Below, one piece after another: positions 6,300 through 14,096 of a DNA stretch of 20,118 nucleotides. The stretch comes from JAMXLO01 sp041487355 (lineage in GTDB: Bacteria > Pseudomonadota > Alphaproteobacteria > Acetobacterales > Acetobacteraceae): assembly GCA_041487355.1 (NCBI GenBank), contig JBGPND010000085.1, forward strand, positions 1 through 20,118. The letters are read 5' to 3'. The notes beneath the pieces were generated by a model. It was not told the origin of the DNA. It saw only the letters and a program-made list of their open reading frames with translations, and ran no database searches. Each line of letters opens with the position of its first letter. The stretch's first letter is position 1. A program made the translations under genes and the position numbers.

Positions 6300-7823
6300 C
6301 TACTTCCAGCTCGCCAGGAAGAAGCGCGGCAGTTCGTCCGGATAGGCCTTGAACGCAAGCTGCCGGTTGATTGCGTATGTCGTCACATAGGTGGCGATCG
6401 GCAGCCACAGCGCCTGATCGGTGATCCGATGGATCGCGGCCGAATAGGCCTTCTTGCGCGCCTCCGGATCGGTGACCGAGCCGCCGTCCTTCACCAGCCG
6501 CGTCACCTCGGCGTCGCGCGCCATGTCGTCGGGGCCGCCGTTGAAGAAATACGGGATGATCGCCGAGACGTCGTTGATCGAATACGAGCCCCAGGAGCTG
6601 AGATAGAGCGGCACGTCGCCCTTCTCCACCCGCTGCACCGCGGCGGTCGCCTGCAGCATGCTCACCTTGGCGCGGATGCCGACGGCGCCAAGGTAGTTCT
6701 GGATCGCTCCCGCCCATTGCGGCAGCAGCGGCGAGACCAGCTCGGTATCGAACCCGTTCGGATAGCCGGCCTCGGCCAGCAGCGCCCTGGCCTTCGCCGG
6801 ATCGTAGTCGTAGTGCACGGCGGCCGCCATGTCGCAGCCGAACTGCGTGAAGTAGCAGGGCGCGTCGGGTACGCGCGAGCCGCCCTGCACCATCTGTTTG
6901 GCAAACGTCTGCCGGTCGATCGCGTACCAGATCGCCCGCCGCACACGCACATCGGTCAGCGGGTTCTTCTCGCCCGAACGCCCTGCCGCGTCGATCGCCA
7001 GGTGTGCCACGCGCATCGCCTCCTGGCGCAGCGTGGCGAGGTTGGGCATCGCGCCGATCTTGTCGAACTGGTCGGGGTTGAACTGCCAGATCCAGTCGGC
7101 CTGGCCGCCCATCAGCATGGCCAGCTCGGTGCTGGAATCGGTCACCTCCTTGATAACGACGTGCCCGATCGGCGGCCTGCCCTTCGGGCTGTCGGCGTAG
7201 TAGTCAGCGAATCGCTCGAGGTCGATCTCGTTGACGCCGTCGATCCGCGTGATCCGGTAGGGGCCAGCGCCGACCGGGGCCTTGGCGTAGGCGTCCCTGC
7301 CCACTTTCTCGCGATAGGCCTTCGGATAGATCGGCATCACGAACGACACGAACTCGATGGCCGCGGGGAATGCCTGCTTCAGCTTGAGCCGGACGTGGTA
7401 CTCGTCGATCGCCTCGGCACCCGCCAGCCAGACGAAATTGCTGGGGACCGAGATGCCGGATTTCGGGTCGGTGATGATGCCGACGGTGTAGACCACATCG
7501 GCCGCGGTGACCGGATCGCCGTTGTGGAACTTCACGCCCCGTCGCAACTCGAACTCCAGCGTGACGTCGTCCGCCCACTTCCACGACGTCGCGAGCAGCG
7601 GCTTCATCATGAAGCCTTCGGGGTCACGATAGACCAGCGTGTCCCACGCCTGGTGCGCGACGATCAGCCCGGTGCGCAGGCTGTTGTAGTAGGGATCGAC
7701 GTCGGCAATCTGGTCGCGCCAGGCCACGCGCAGCGTGTCGGCGGATTTCTGTGCCTGTGCGGGAACCGCAATCGACGCGGCCAGTGCCGCAAGGGGAAGG
7801 AGCGTCCGAACCAGCCGCCGCAT
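6300..7823 (-). CDS. ABC transporter substrate-binding protein, family 5 (peptide/nickel type)
   Basis: A 507-residue periplasmic binding protein of the DppA/OppA/NikA class. The signal peptide MRRLVRTLLPLAALAASIAV ends at AQA (residues 22-24) and has no lipobox Cys. The mature start DTLRVAWRDQIADVDPYYNS and the family block PLLATSWKWADDVTLEFELR, followed by GVKFHNGDPVTAADVVYT, are characteristic. Later VRRAIWYAIDRQTFAKQM and LLAEAGYPNGFDTEL match the ligand-lobe motifs. Two Cys in the PCYFTQFGC segment could form a disulfide. The ATG at 7823 has GAGAGG 6 nt upstream. No permease or ATPase gene is adjacent, so it is an orphan here. It is divergent from bamA across a 202-nt gap. The ligand cannot be assigned from sequence; di/oligopeptides are only the family default. 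Confidence 0.92.
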   Translation of the reverse strand: MRRLVRTLLPLAALAASIAVPAQAQKSADTLRVAWRDQIADVDPYYNSLRTGLIVAHQAWDTLVYRDPEGFMMKPLLATSWKWADDVTLEFELRRGVKFHNGDPVTAADVVYTVGIITDPKSGISVPSNFVWLAGAEAIDEYHVRLKLKQAFPAAIEFVSFVMPIYPKAYREKVGRDAYAKAPVGAGPYRITRIDGVNEIDLERFADYYADSPKGRPPIGHVVIKEVTDSSTELAMLMGGQADWIWQFNPDQFDKIGAMPNLATLRQEAMRVAHLAIDAAGRSGEKNPLTDVRVRRAIWYAIDRQTFAKQMVQGGSRVPDAPCYFTQFGCDMAAAVHYDYDPAKARALLAEAGYPNGFDTELVSPLLPQWAGAIQNYLGAVGIRAKVSMLQATAAVQRVEKGDVPLYLSSWGSYSINDVSAIIPYFFNGGPDDMARDAEVTRLVKDGGSVTDPEARKKAYSAAIHRITDQALWLPIATYVTTYAINRQLAFKAYPDELPRFFLASWK

Positions 7824-8010
7824 CTGTGCCTCTCCGAGTTATTGCGCCGACGCTACGGCGTGCACCTCCCGCCAGCAAGTCCGGCCCGCGGCCCGTCCGG
7901 CCACTGGCCACCTACCACTGACCTAGCGTCGGCCGGCAACGATATGTATCCTGGGCAACCGGCAAATCGGAATGGGCCGTTGCGGCGCGATCTTGGTATG
8001 GCGCTTCAGT

Positions 8011-8018
8011 GAGGAGGG
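8011..8018 (+). promoter_or_regulatory. Strong Shine-Dalgarno selecting a TTG start for bamA
   Basis: GAGGAGGG is almost a full anti-SD complement and sits 7 nt before TTG 8026. The open frame reaches back to an ATG at 7972 that has no SD. The residues after the TTG form a regular signal peptide, so the TTG is preferred. Confidence 0.75.
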
Positions 8019-8025
8019 ACGCCGT

Positions 8026-10437
8026 TTGATTCGCACCCGCGCCGTGCGGCTCGCTGCCGCCTGCCTGTTGCCTGTCTGGTTGGCCGGATCGGCCGCCGCC
8101 CAGGGCCTCGCCACACCACCGGCGCCCCAGCGTGCGGCCAGTCCGGCGCCCGGACCTGCGCGCCCGGCCGCCGCTCCCGCCGGCCCGGTGCGTGGCGGCG
8201 GCACCATCCAGGCCATCAAGGTCGAGGGCAACCAGCGGATCGAGGTCGGCACGATTCGCTCCTACATGCTCGTGCAGCCTGGCGACCCGTTCGATCCGGA
8301 CCGGCTGGACCGCAGCCTCAAGACGCTTTACGCCACCGGCCTGTTCCAGGACGTCCGGCTCAGCCGTGAGGGCGACACGCTGGTCGTGCGGGTCGTCGAG
8401 AATCCGCTGGTCAACCGCGTCGCCTTCGAAGGCAACCACAAGCTGACCGACGACCAGCTGCGTCCGGAGATGCAGCTGCGTCCGCGCGCGGTGTTCACCC
8501 CGTCGCTCGCCGAGACCGACCGGCAGCACATCCTCGATCTCTATGCCAAGCGCGGCTACTACGACGCGCGGGTCGATCCGCAGGTGATCCGCCTCGACCA
8601 GAACCGGGTCGATGTGGTCTTCCAGATCAACGACGGTCCGTCGACCCTGATCAGCAAGATCGCCTTCGTCGGCAATCACGCCTTCAGCGAGGACCGGCTG
8701 ACGGAAGTGATCAACAGCCGTGAGGAGCGGTGGTGGCGCTTCCTGTCCAGCTCCGACCAGTATGATCCGGAACGGCTGAATTTCGACAAGGAGCTGCTGC
8801 GCCGTTTTTACCTGAAGAACGGCTACGCCGATTTCGAAATCCGCGACGCCAAGGCGGAGCTGTCGCCCGACCGCAAGGCGTTCTTCCTGACCTTCACCAT
8901 CAGCGAAGGCGACCGCTACCGTGTCGGCAAGATCGCCATCAATTCGCAGCTCCGCAACCTCAACGGCGACGACCTGCGCGGCGACCTGCAGATCGACGAG
9001 GGCGACTGGTATGACGGCAACGCGATCGGCCGCACCGCCGATGCGATGGAACTGGACGTGCACAACCGCGGCTATGCGTTCGTCGACGTGAAGCCACGGG
9101 TCACGCGCGACAGCGAAAAGCACATCGCGGACCTCGCGTTCGATGTCGGCGAAGGTCCGCGCGTCTATGTCGAGCGGATCGACATCGTCGGCAACACCAG
9201 GACCAAGGACAAGGTCGTCCGCCGCGAATTCCGTCTGGCGGAAGGCGATGCATTCAGTGCCGAGGCGGTTCGCCGCTCGCGCCAGCGACTGCAGGACCTC
9301 AACTACTTCAACGGCGTCGACATCGCCACCTCACCGGGTTCGGCGCCGGACAAGGCGATCCTCACCGCGACGGTCGACGAAAAGGCGACCGGCGAGCTCA
9401 CCCTTGGCGGCGGCTACTCCACCGATGCCGGCGCCCTGCTCGATATCGGCCTGAGCGAACGCAATCTGATCGGCACGGGCATCAACGCCGGGATCAACGG
9501 CGTGCTGGCGCAGCGCCGCAGCTCGATCACCCTGTCGGTCACCGATCCCTATTTCCTCGACCGCAACCTGGTGGCGGGAACCGACGTCTTCCTGATCCAG
9601 ACCAACTACCTCGGCACGCAGCCGTACGACGAGAAGCGCGTCGGCTTCGCGCTGCGCGCCGGCTACGACTTCAACGAGTATCTGCGCCAAATCTGGAGCT
9701 ATTCGCTGGTCGGCCGCACCGTCTACAACATCGCTGCCGGCGCGAGTCCGTTCATCACGCAGCTGTCCGGCTACACGCTGCTGTCGCAGGTCAGCCAGGC
9801 GATCTCGCTGGACCATCGCGACAGCAAGATCGACCCGCATGCCGGCTACCTCGCCTCGGTCGGCGCGGACTTCGCCGGCCTCGGCGGCAATGCGCACTTC
9901 GTCCGGACCAACGTCAACGGCCAGTATTTCCTTCCGCTGGACCGGTTGACGGGCAACAGCGACTGGGGAATCGCCATCACCGGCAGTTCCGGCTACCTGT
10001 TCAATCTCGGCCGGCAGGAGCAGATCATCGACCGGTTCTTCCTTGGAGGCGACAATCTGCGCGGCTTCCAGATCGGTGGCGCCGGGCCGCACGATTCTGT
10101 CACCGGCGATCCGCTTGGCGGACGCTTCATCTGGACCCAGTCGACCGAACTGCGCTTCCCGCTGCCGATTTCCGCCGATATCGGCCTCTCGGGACGCGCC
10201 TTCGTCGATGTCGGCAGCCTCACCCAGGCAAATTTCGTGAATGCAAGCTCGTGCAAAGAGGCCAGCGGCGCTCCCTGCCAGGTGTTCGCCTCCGCGACGC
10301 CGCGCGTCGGCGCCGGCATCGGGCTGTCGTGGCACACCCAGTTCGGTCTGTTAAATGTTGACTTGGCGCCGTTCGTGTTGAAGCAAGCACACGACCAGAC
10401 GCAGATTTTCCGCTTCGGATTTGGTACGAGGTTCTAG
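8026..10437 (+). CDS. bamA: Outer membrane protein assembly factor BamA (Omp85)
   Basis: The core of the BAM machine, which folds beta-barrels into the outer membrane. It is 803 residues from the TTG start. A signal peptide (cleavage after AAA at 23-25) is followed by a Pro/Ala-rich linker (about 27-57). Five POTRA domains come next, the first starting near GTIQAIKVEGNQRIEVGTI, with repeats such as VAFEGNHKLTDDQL, IAFVGNHAFSEDRL and IDIVGNTRTKDKVV. The C-terminal 16-strand barrel carries the loop-6 motif LRGF at 678-681 and ends in the aromatic sorting signature FRFGFGTRF with terminal Phe. Its stop overlaps the skp start by one base. The 202-nt gap upstream must hold its promoter if rseP read-through is blocked by the two minus-strand genes; I see only a poor candidate (TATGTA near 7943). 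Confidence 0.97.
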   Translation: MIRTRAVRLAAACLLPVWLAGSAAAQGLATPPAPQRAASPAPGPARPAAAPAGPVRGGGTIQAIKVEGNQRIEVGTIRSYMLVQPGDPFDPDRLDRSLKTLYATGLFQDVRLSREGDTLVVRVVENPLVNRVAFEGNHKLTDDQLRPEMQLRPRAVFTPSLAETDRQHILDLYAKRGYYDARVDPQVIRLDQNRVDVVFQINDGPSTLISKIAFVGNHAFSEDRLTEVINSREERWWRFLSSSDQYDPERLNFDKELLRRFYLKNGYADFEIRDAKAELSPDRKAFFLTFTISEGDRYRVGKIAINSQLRNLNGDDLRGDLQIDEGDWYDGNAIGRTADAMELDVHNRGYAFVDVKPRVTRDSEKHIADLAFDVGEGPRVYVERIDIVGNTRTKDKVVRREFRLAEGDAFSAEAVRRSRQRLQDLNYFNGVDIATSPGSAPDKAILTATVDEKATGELTLGGGYSTDAGALLDIGLSERNLIGTGINAGINGVLAQRRSSITLSVTDPYFLDRNLVAGTDVFLIQTNYLGTQPYDEKRVGFALRAGYDFNEYLRQIWSYSLVGRTVYNIAAGASPFITQLSGYTLLSQVSQAISLDHRDSKIDPHAGYLASVGADFAGLGGNAHFVRTNVNGQYFLPLDRLTGNSDWGIAITGSSGYLFNLGRQEQIIDRFFLGGDNLRGFQIGGAGPHDSVTGDPLGGRFIWTQSTELRFPLPISADIGLSGRAFVDVGSLTQANFVNASSCKEASGAPCQVFASATPRVGAGIGLSWHTQFGLLNVDLAPFVLKQAHDQTQIFRFGFGTRF

Positions 10438-11363
10438 TGGTCAAGTTCCGCCTTCTCGCGTCGTCCGCCCTGGCGGCTGCCCTCCTGTCGGCCCACGCGC
10501 TGCCTGGCGCGGCTCAGCAGAACCAGGAATGGTTCGTGCCGAACCAGGCGCAGCGGCCGGCTGCCGCCCCACGCCCGGCCGCGCGCCCCGCCCCGCCCCC
10601 TTCCGGTGCGCAGCAAGGGGCCGGCTTGCCCGGGCTGGTGCCCGACGGCGCCGCGCCGGGCGCCGAAGGGCAGCCCCAGCAGGTGCAGGTGCAGCTTCCG
10701 CCACCTCCGGAGGTGCCGCCGCTGCCGAAAGGCCCGACGCCCCCTGCCGCGATCGTCGGTGTGCTGTCGGTGCCGGACGTGATGCGCGCATCCACCGCCT
10801 TCCAGCAGGCCGACAAGGAGTTCATCGCGCGCCGGCAAAAGCTGAACGAGGACGCGCAGAAGGAGCAGGTGACGCTGCGCGATCTCGGCCAGCAGCTCGC
10901 CAACGAGCGCAGCAAGCTCACGCCGGAGCAGATCCGCGCACGGGAGAAGGAGCTGCAGGACCGCATCACCGAGTCGCGCCGCACCTTCGGCGAGCGCAAC
11001 CGGATCATCCAGGAAGCCAGCCAGTATGTGATGGCGCAGATCGACCGCGCGGTGGAGATGGTGACCCAGCAGGTGGCGATCAGCCGCGGCATCAACATCG
11101 TGCTGAACCGCGCGCAGATCCTGGGGACCACCAGCGATTTCGACCTGACGCCGGTAGTCGTGGATGACCTGAACAAGGTGCTGGCCACCGTGGTCATCCC
11201 ACCCGACGGCGTCTCGCCGGTGGCGATGCAGCCTCAGTCTGGCGGCGCCACGCCCGCGGCCGGGGCGCAGCCCACCGCCGCGGCGCAAGGCGTGCAGGCG
11301 CCAGCCGCCGCGGCGAAGCCGCCCGCGAAGCCGCCGGCGCCGGCGACGCAACAACACCGCTGA
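10437..11363 (+). CDS. skp: OmpH/Skp family periplasmic chaperone, extended form
   Basis: A chaperone that holds unfolded outer-membrane proteins on the way to BamA. The start is a GTG sharing one base with the bamA TAG. Signal peptide: MVKFRLLASSALAAALLSAH with GAA before residue 26. The OmpH domain spans about 110-235: IVGVLSVPDVMRASTAFQQA at its start, then a long charged helical region (QLANERSKLTPEQIRAREKE) that would form the coiled-coil tentacles. It ends with ISRGINIVLNRAQILGTTSD and a DLT..VVDDLNKVL helix. At 308 residues it is nearly twice E. coli Skp. The excess is a Pro/Ala/Gln-rich N-terminal segment (about 35-105) and an Ala/Pro tail (about 265-308), both probably disordered. 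Confidence 0.92.
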   Translation: MVKFRLLASSALAAALLSAHALPGAAQQNQEWFVPNQAQRPAAAPRPAARPAPPPSGAQQGAGLPGLVPDGAAPGAEGQPQQVQVQLPPPPEVPPLPKGPTPPAAIVGVLSVPDVMRASTAFQQADKEFIARRQKLNEDAQKEQVTLRDLGQQLANERSKLTPEQIRAREKELQDRITESRRTFGERNRIIQEASQYVMAQIDRAVEMVTQQVAISRGINIVLNRAQILGTTSDFDLTPVVVDDLNKVLATVVIPPDGVSPVAMQPQSGGATPAAGAQPTAAAQGVQAPAAAAKPPAKPPAPATQQHR

Positions 11364-11383
11364 GCCGCGCGCGGGGCGGGCAC

Positions 11384-12457
11384 GTGGACTGGCCGCCGAT
11401 CGCCGGAGATCCCCGCTTCTTCCACCGCAGCGGTCCGCACAGCCTGGCCGCCGTGGCGGATGCCGCGCAGGCCGAGGCGCCATCGCGCAGGCTGATGCTC
11501 AGCGGCGTCGCTCCGCTGCAGACAGCGGAGCCGGGAGATGTCAGCTTCCTCGACAACCGTAAATACGCCTCCGCGTTGGCCGAAACGCGTGCCGGCGCGG
11601 TGATCGTGCATCCGGACATGGCGGGGCGTGTTCCGGAGACAGCGGTGGCCGTCATTACGATCGAGCCCTATGTCGCGTGGGCCAGGGTCGCCGCGCTGTT
11701 CCATCCGGTTCCCCCGCCGCGGGCGGGCGTGCACCCCTCCGCGGTCATCGCGCCCGATGCGTCGGTCGATCCCAGTGCCGAATTCGGCCCGCTGGCGGTG
11801 ATCGGCAGCGGCGCCGGGATTGGCACCCGCTGCCGCATCGACCCATCCGCGGTGATCGGCGACGGCGTCGTGCTCGGCGCGGATTGCCGCATCGGCGCCC
11901 ATGTTACGCTCAGCCATGCCCTGCTGGGTGCCAGGGTGGTGGTGTTCCCCGGTGCCCGCATCGGCCAGGACGGGTTCGGGTTCGGCATCACGGCGGACGG
12001 TTTCGTCAGCGTGCCGCAGCTCGGCCGTGTCGTGCTGGAGGACGATGTGGAGGTCGGTGCCAACACCACGATCGACCGCGGCTCGTTGCATGACACGGTG
12101 ATCGGCGCCGGCTCGCGCCTCGACAACCTGGTGCAGATCGGGCACAACGTCCGCCTCGGCCGTGGCTGTGTCATCGTGTCGCAGGTCGGCATTTCCGGCT
12201 CCACGATTCTGGAAGACCACGTCATGGTCGCGGGTCAAGCGGGCCTGACAGGCCATCTCAGGATTGGGCGCAGGGCCCGGATCGGGGCCCAGGCCGGGGT
12301 CATGTCGGACGTGCCGGCGGGCGCGGACGTGGTGGGAAGCCCCGCCCAGCCGGTGCGCGAGTTCTTCCGCCACGTGGCCACCTTGCGGCGGATGGTTCGC
12401 GAGGCAGGCAGGCGGCCACGGGACAAGGCTCCAGGGACGGGGACAGACACGGACTGA
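11384..12457 (+). CDS. lpxD: UDP-3-O-(3-hydroxyacyl)glucosamine N-acyltransferase
   Basis: The third lipid A enzyme; it adds the N-linked 3-hydroxyacyl chain from acyl-ACP. It is 357 residues, a usual length. The N-terminal uridine-binding domain includes FFHRSGPHSLAAVADAA and the conserved DVSFLDNRKY segment. It is followed by a left-handed beta-helix of hexapeptide repeats (VHPSAVIAPDASVDPSAEFG and onward). The catalytic His is most likely H254 in VQIGHNVRLG. The C-terminal helix begins near VREFFRHVATLRRMV. The start is a GTG at 11384 with GGGGCGGG upstream. It lies 20 nt after skp and 5 nt before fabZ, the standard bamA-skp-lpxD-fabZ order. Confidence 0.96.
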   Translation: MDWPPIAGDPRFFHRSGPHSLAAVADAAQAEAPSRRLMLSGVAPLQTAEPGDVSFLDNRKYASALAETRAGAVIVHPDMAGRVPETAVAVITIEPYVAWARVAALFHPVPPPRAGVHPSAVIAPDASVDPSAEFGPLAVIGSGAGIGTRCRIDPSAVIGDGVVLGADCRIGAHVTLSHALLGARVVVFPGARIGQDGFGFGITADGFVSVPQLGRVVLEDDVEVGANTTIDRGSLHDTVIGAGSRLDNLVQIGHNVRLGRGCVIVSQVGISGSTILEDHVMVAGQAGLTGHLRIGRRARIGAQAGVMSDVPAGADVVGSPAQPVREFFRHVATLRRMVREAGRRPRDKAPGTGTDTD

Positions 12458-12462
12458 ACGTC

Positions 12463-12957
12463 ATGGATTCCACCACCTCAGAGCCAGCCTCCCCCGGCAC
12501 CACCATCGAGGTGGTGGATATCGCGCGCATCATGCACGCGATCCCGCACCGCTATCCGTTCCTGATGATCGACCGCGTGGTGGACGTGGTGCGCAACCAT
12601 TCCGCGATCGGCATCAAGAACGTCTCGGTCAACGAGTCGTTCTTCCAGGGCCATTTTCCCAATCACCCGGTGATGCCGGGCGTGCTGATCATCGAGAGCA
12701 TGGCGCAGACCGCCGCGGTGCTGGTGGTGGAGACGCTCGGCCCCGATGCCGCCGGCAAGGTGGTGTATTTCATGTCGATCGAGGGCGCGAAGTTCCGCCG
12801 CCCGGTGGTGCCGGGCGACCAGATTCGCATCCACGTCACCAAGGACCGCCACCGCGGCAATGTGTGGAAGTTCAGCGCGATCGCCCGCGTGGACGGCGTG
12901 TCGGTGGCGGAAGCGACCTATGCGGCGATGATCATGGACCGCGCCGCGCCAGCCTGA
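12463..12957 (+). CDS. fabZ: 3-hydroxyacyl-ACP dehydratase FabZ
   Basis: A hot-dog fold dehydratase of type II fatty acid synthesis that competes with LpxA/LpxD for 3-hydroxyacyl-ACP. It is 164 residues. Motifs: IPHRYPFLMIDRV (27-39), the catalytic H64 in FFQGHFPNHPVMPG and catalytic E78 in LIIESMAQ. About 15 N-terminal residues (Ser/Thr/Pro-rich) precede the core. The ATG at 12463 is five bases after the lpxD stop; no clear SD is visible, so translation is probably coupled. Unlike the tight fabZ-lpxA junction of many relatives, 171 nt separate it from lpxA, starting with a palindromic repeat. Confidence 0.97.
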   Translation: MDSTTSEPASPGTTIEVVDIARIMHAIPHRYPFLMIDRVVDVVRNHSAIGIKNVSVNESFFQGHFPNHPVMPGVLIIESMAQTAAVLVVETLGPDAAGKVVYFMSIEGAKFRRPVVPGDQIRIHVTKDRHRGNVWKFSAIARVDGVSVAEATYAAMIMDRAAPA

Positions 12958-12969
12958 GCTGGTCCGCCA

Positions 12970-12990
12970 CCCCCGGACTTGATCCGGGGG
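12970..12990. repeat. Palindromic intergenic repeat, copy 1
   Basis: Perfect 8-bp arms CCCCCGGA and TCCGGGGG with loop CTTGA, 12 nt after the fabZ stop. An identical 22-nt core (including the A at 12969) recurs in reverse orientation at 16118-16139. Hairpins of this kind are frequent between genes in high-GC alphaproteobacteria. It could act as an mRNA 3'-end stabiliser or weak terminator; no T-run follows. Confidence 0.85.
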
Positions 12991-13128
12991 ACCAAAACCT
13001 CATATGAAACAATTAGTTGCGAGTCGTTGCGGAAACATCCGGCAATAATGATTGAGTTGGTTGATGCCCGGATGCGGCCGTAGCTTCGCTGCTTGGTCCA
13101 AGCTGCTGCGCGCGAGAGAACTGCCGGA

Positions 13129-13953
13129 ATGGATGCCATGCCCGATACGATCGTGCGACAGGCGGTAGCAACCTTCGTCCACCCGACCGCGATCGTGGCC
13201 CGTGGTGCCGAGCTGGGCGTCGGCGTGCGCATCGGCCCGTACTGCTCTGTCGGCGCCAATGTGGTGATCGAGGACCGCGCCGCGCTGATCTCGCATGTCG
13301 TGGTCGACGGCCACACGCGCATCGGCCCCGACGTCGTGCTTTATCCGTTCTGCACCGTGGGCCTCGCACCGCAGGACCTGAAATACCAGGGCCAGCCGAC
13401 ACGCTGCGAGATCGGCGCGCGCACCCAGGTGCGCGAGCATTGCACCATCCATCGCGGCACAGTCACGGGCAAGGGCGTCACCAGGGTCGGTGCCGACTGC
13501 CTGCTGATGGCGGTGGCGCATGTCGCGCATGACTGCACGCTCGGCGACCACGTCATCGTCGCCAACAACGCGGTGATGGGCGGCCATGTCAGCATCGCCG
13601 ACCATGCGGTGATCGGCGGGGCGGCGGCGATCCACCAGTTCGTCCGCATCGGCCGCGCGGCGATGATCGGCGGCGTATCGGGGGTCGAGGCCGACGTCAT
13701 TCCGTTCGGCAGTGTGATCGGCAACCGCGCCCGGCTGACGGGGCTGAATGTCATCGGGCTGAAGCGCCGCGGCTTCGACAAGGCGCAGATCCAGTTGCTG
13801 CACAACGCCTTCCGCGACCTGTTCCGCCACGAGGGCGTGTTTGCGCAACGCCTGGCCGCGGTGCGGGCGCATTATGGCAGCGAGCCTCTGGTTGCCGAGG
13901 TGCTCGCCTTCATCGACGCCCCCAGCCACCGCGGCCTGATCCGCGCCGAATAA
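13129..13953 (+). CDS. lpxA: Acyl-ACP:UDP-N-acetylglucosamine O-acyltransferase
   Basis: The first enzyme of lipid A synthesis; it transfers 3-hydroxyacyl from ACP to the 3-OH of UDP-GlcNAc. About 274 residues. Left-handed beta-helix hexapeptide repeats run from FVHPTAIVARGAELGVGVRI. The catalytic His is H131 in MAVAHVAHDC, followed by VIVANNAVMGGHVSIADHAV and the conserved IHQFVRIGRAAMIGG. The C-terminal helical domain starts at GLNVIGLKRRGF. The start is chosen as ATG 13129 (GAGAG 10 nt upstream); ATG 13138 is equally possible, and a TTG at 13093 is unlikely. The upstream gap has an AT-richer stretch (about 13001-13070) with AATAAT at 13044-13049 but no convincing -35, so a separate lpxA promoter is possible but unproven. 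Confidence 0.96.
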   Translation: MDAMPDTIVRQAVATFVHPTAIVARGAELGVGVRIGPYCSVGANVVIEDRAALISHVVVDGHTRIGPDVVLYPFCTVGLAPQDLKYQGQPTRCEIGARTQVREHCTIHRGTVTGKGVTRVGADCLLMAVAHVAHDCTLGDHVIVANNAVMGGHVSIADHAVIGGAAAIHQFVRIGRAAMIGGVSGVEADVIPFGSVIGNRARLTGLNVIGLKRRGFDKAQIQLLHNAFRDLFRHEGVFAQRLAAVRAHYGSEPLVAEVLAFIDAPSHRGLIRAE

Positions 13954-13961
13954 AGCCGGCC

Positions 13962-13980
13962 GGGGGAGGGCTCTGCCCCC
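13962..13980 (+). terminator. Weak GC hairpin after lpxA
   Basis: GGGGG at 13962-13966 pairs with CCCCC at 13976-13980 around a 9-nt loop, 8 nt past the lpxA stop. There is no T-run, so any termination would be partial. Confidence 0.3.
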
Positions 13981-14062
13981 ATTGCCTTCCGGCCTCGCGT
14001 GCCTGATCCGCGCTCCATTATGCTCTACTACGATCATCCGGAGTCTATCGACTGGAAGAAGC

Positions 14063-14096
14063 ATGGTATTTGACGCCATATGGTATTTTAGGCCAT
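14063..14096. promoter_or_regulatory. Two abutting 17-bp operator-like repeats
   Basis: Copy 1 at 14063-14079 is ATGGTATTTGACGCCAT and copy 2 at 14080-14096 is ATGGTATTTTAGGCCAT. They match at 15 of 17 positions and abut without a gap. Each has the dyad ATGG-N9-CCAT, and the junction CCATATGG is itself palindromic. They cover the -35/-10 spacer of the promoter ahead of the toxin-antitoxin-like pair. The most likely ligand is the HTH protein encoded second in the pair, as autoregulation; this is inference. Confidence 0.7.

Noticed and set aside
6256..6717. Upstream extension of the PEP-CTERM open frame
   Set aside because: It overlaps the 3' end of the binding-protein gene and precedes a clear signal peptide with its own SD, so the start at 6255 is preferred.
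7899..7909. Palindrome GGCCA-C-TGGCC in the divergent gap upstream of bamA
   Set aside because: At 11 bp and in very GC-rich surroundings, such a dyad is expected by chance. No promoter elements are convincingly aligned with it.
6213..8012. Long plus-strand open frame (about 599 codons) opposite the binding-protein gene
   Set aside because: Its translation is Arg/His/Asp-rich without any recognisable domain and mirrors the codon pattern of the minus-strand gene, which has a signal peptide, SD and family motifs. It is a GC-bias shadow.
13004..13048. 14-codon ORF in the fabZ-lpxA gap
   Set aside because: The only SD-like sequence is the repeat arm 12 nt away. It is probably a chance reading frame in an AT-richer stretch.
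14020..14073. 17-codon ORF (MLYYDHPESIDWKKHGI) upstream of the toxin-like gene
   Set aside because: It has no SD and no continuation, and it ends in the first operator repeat. The tail vaguely resembles BrnT-type sequences but is too short to support a call.
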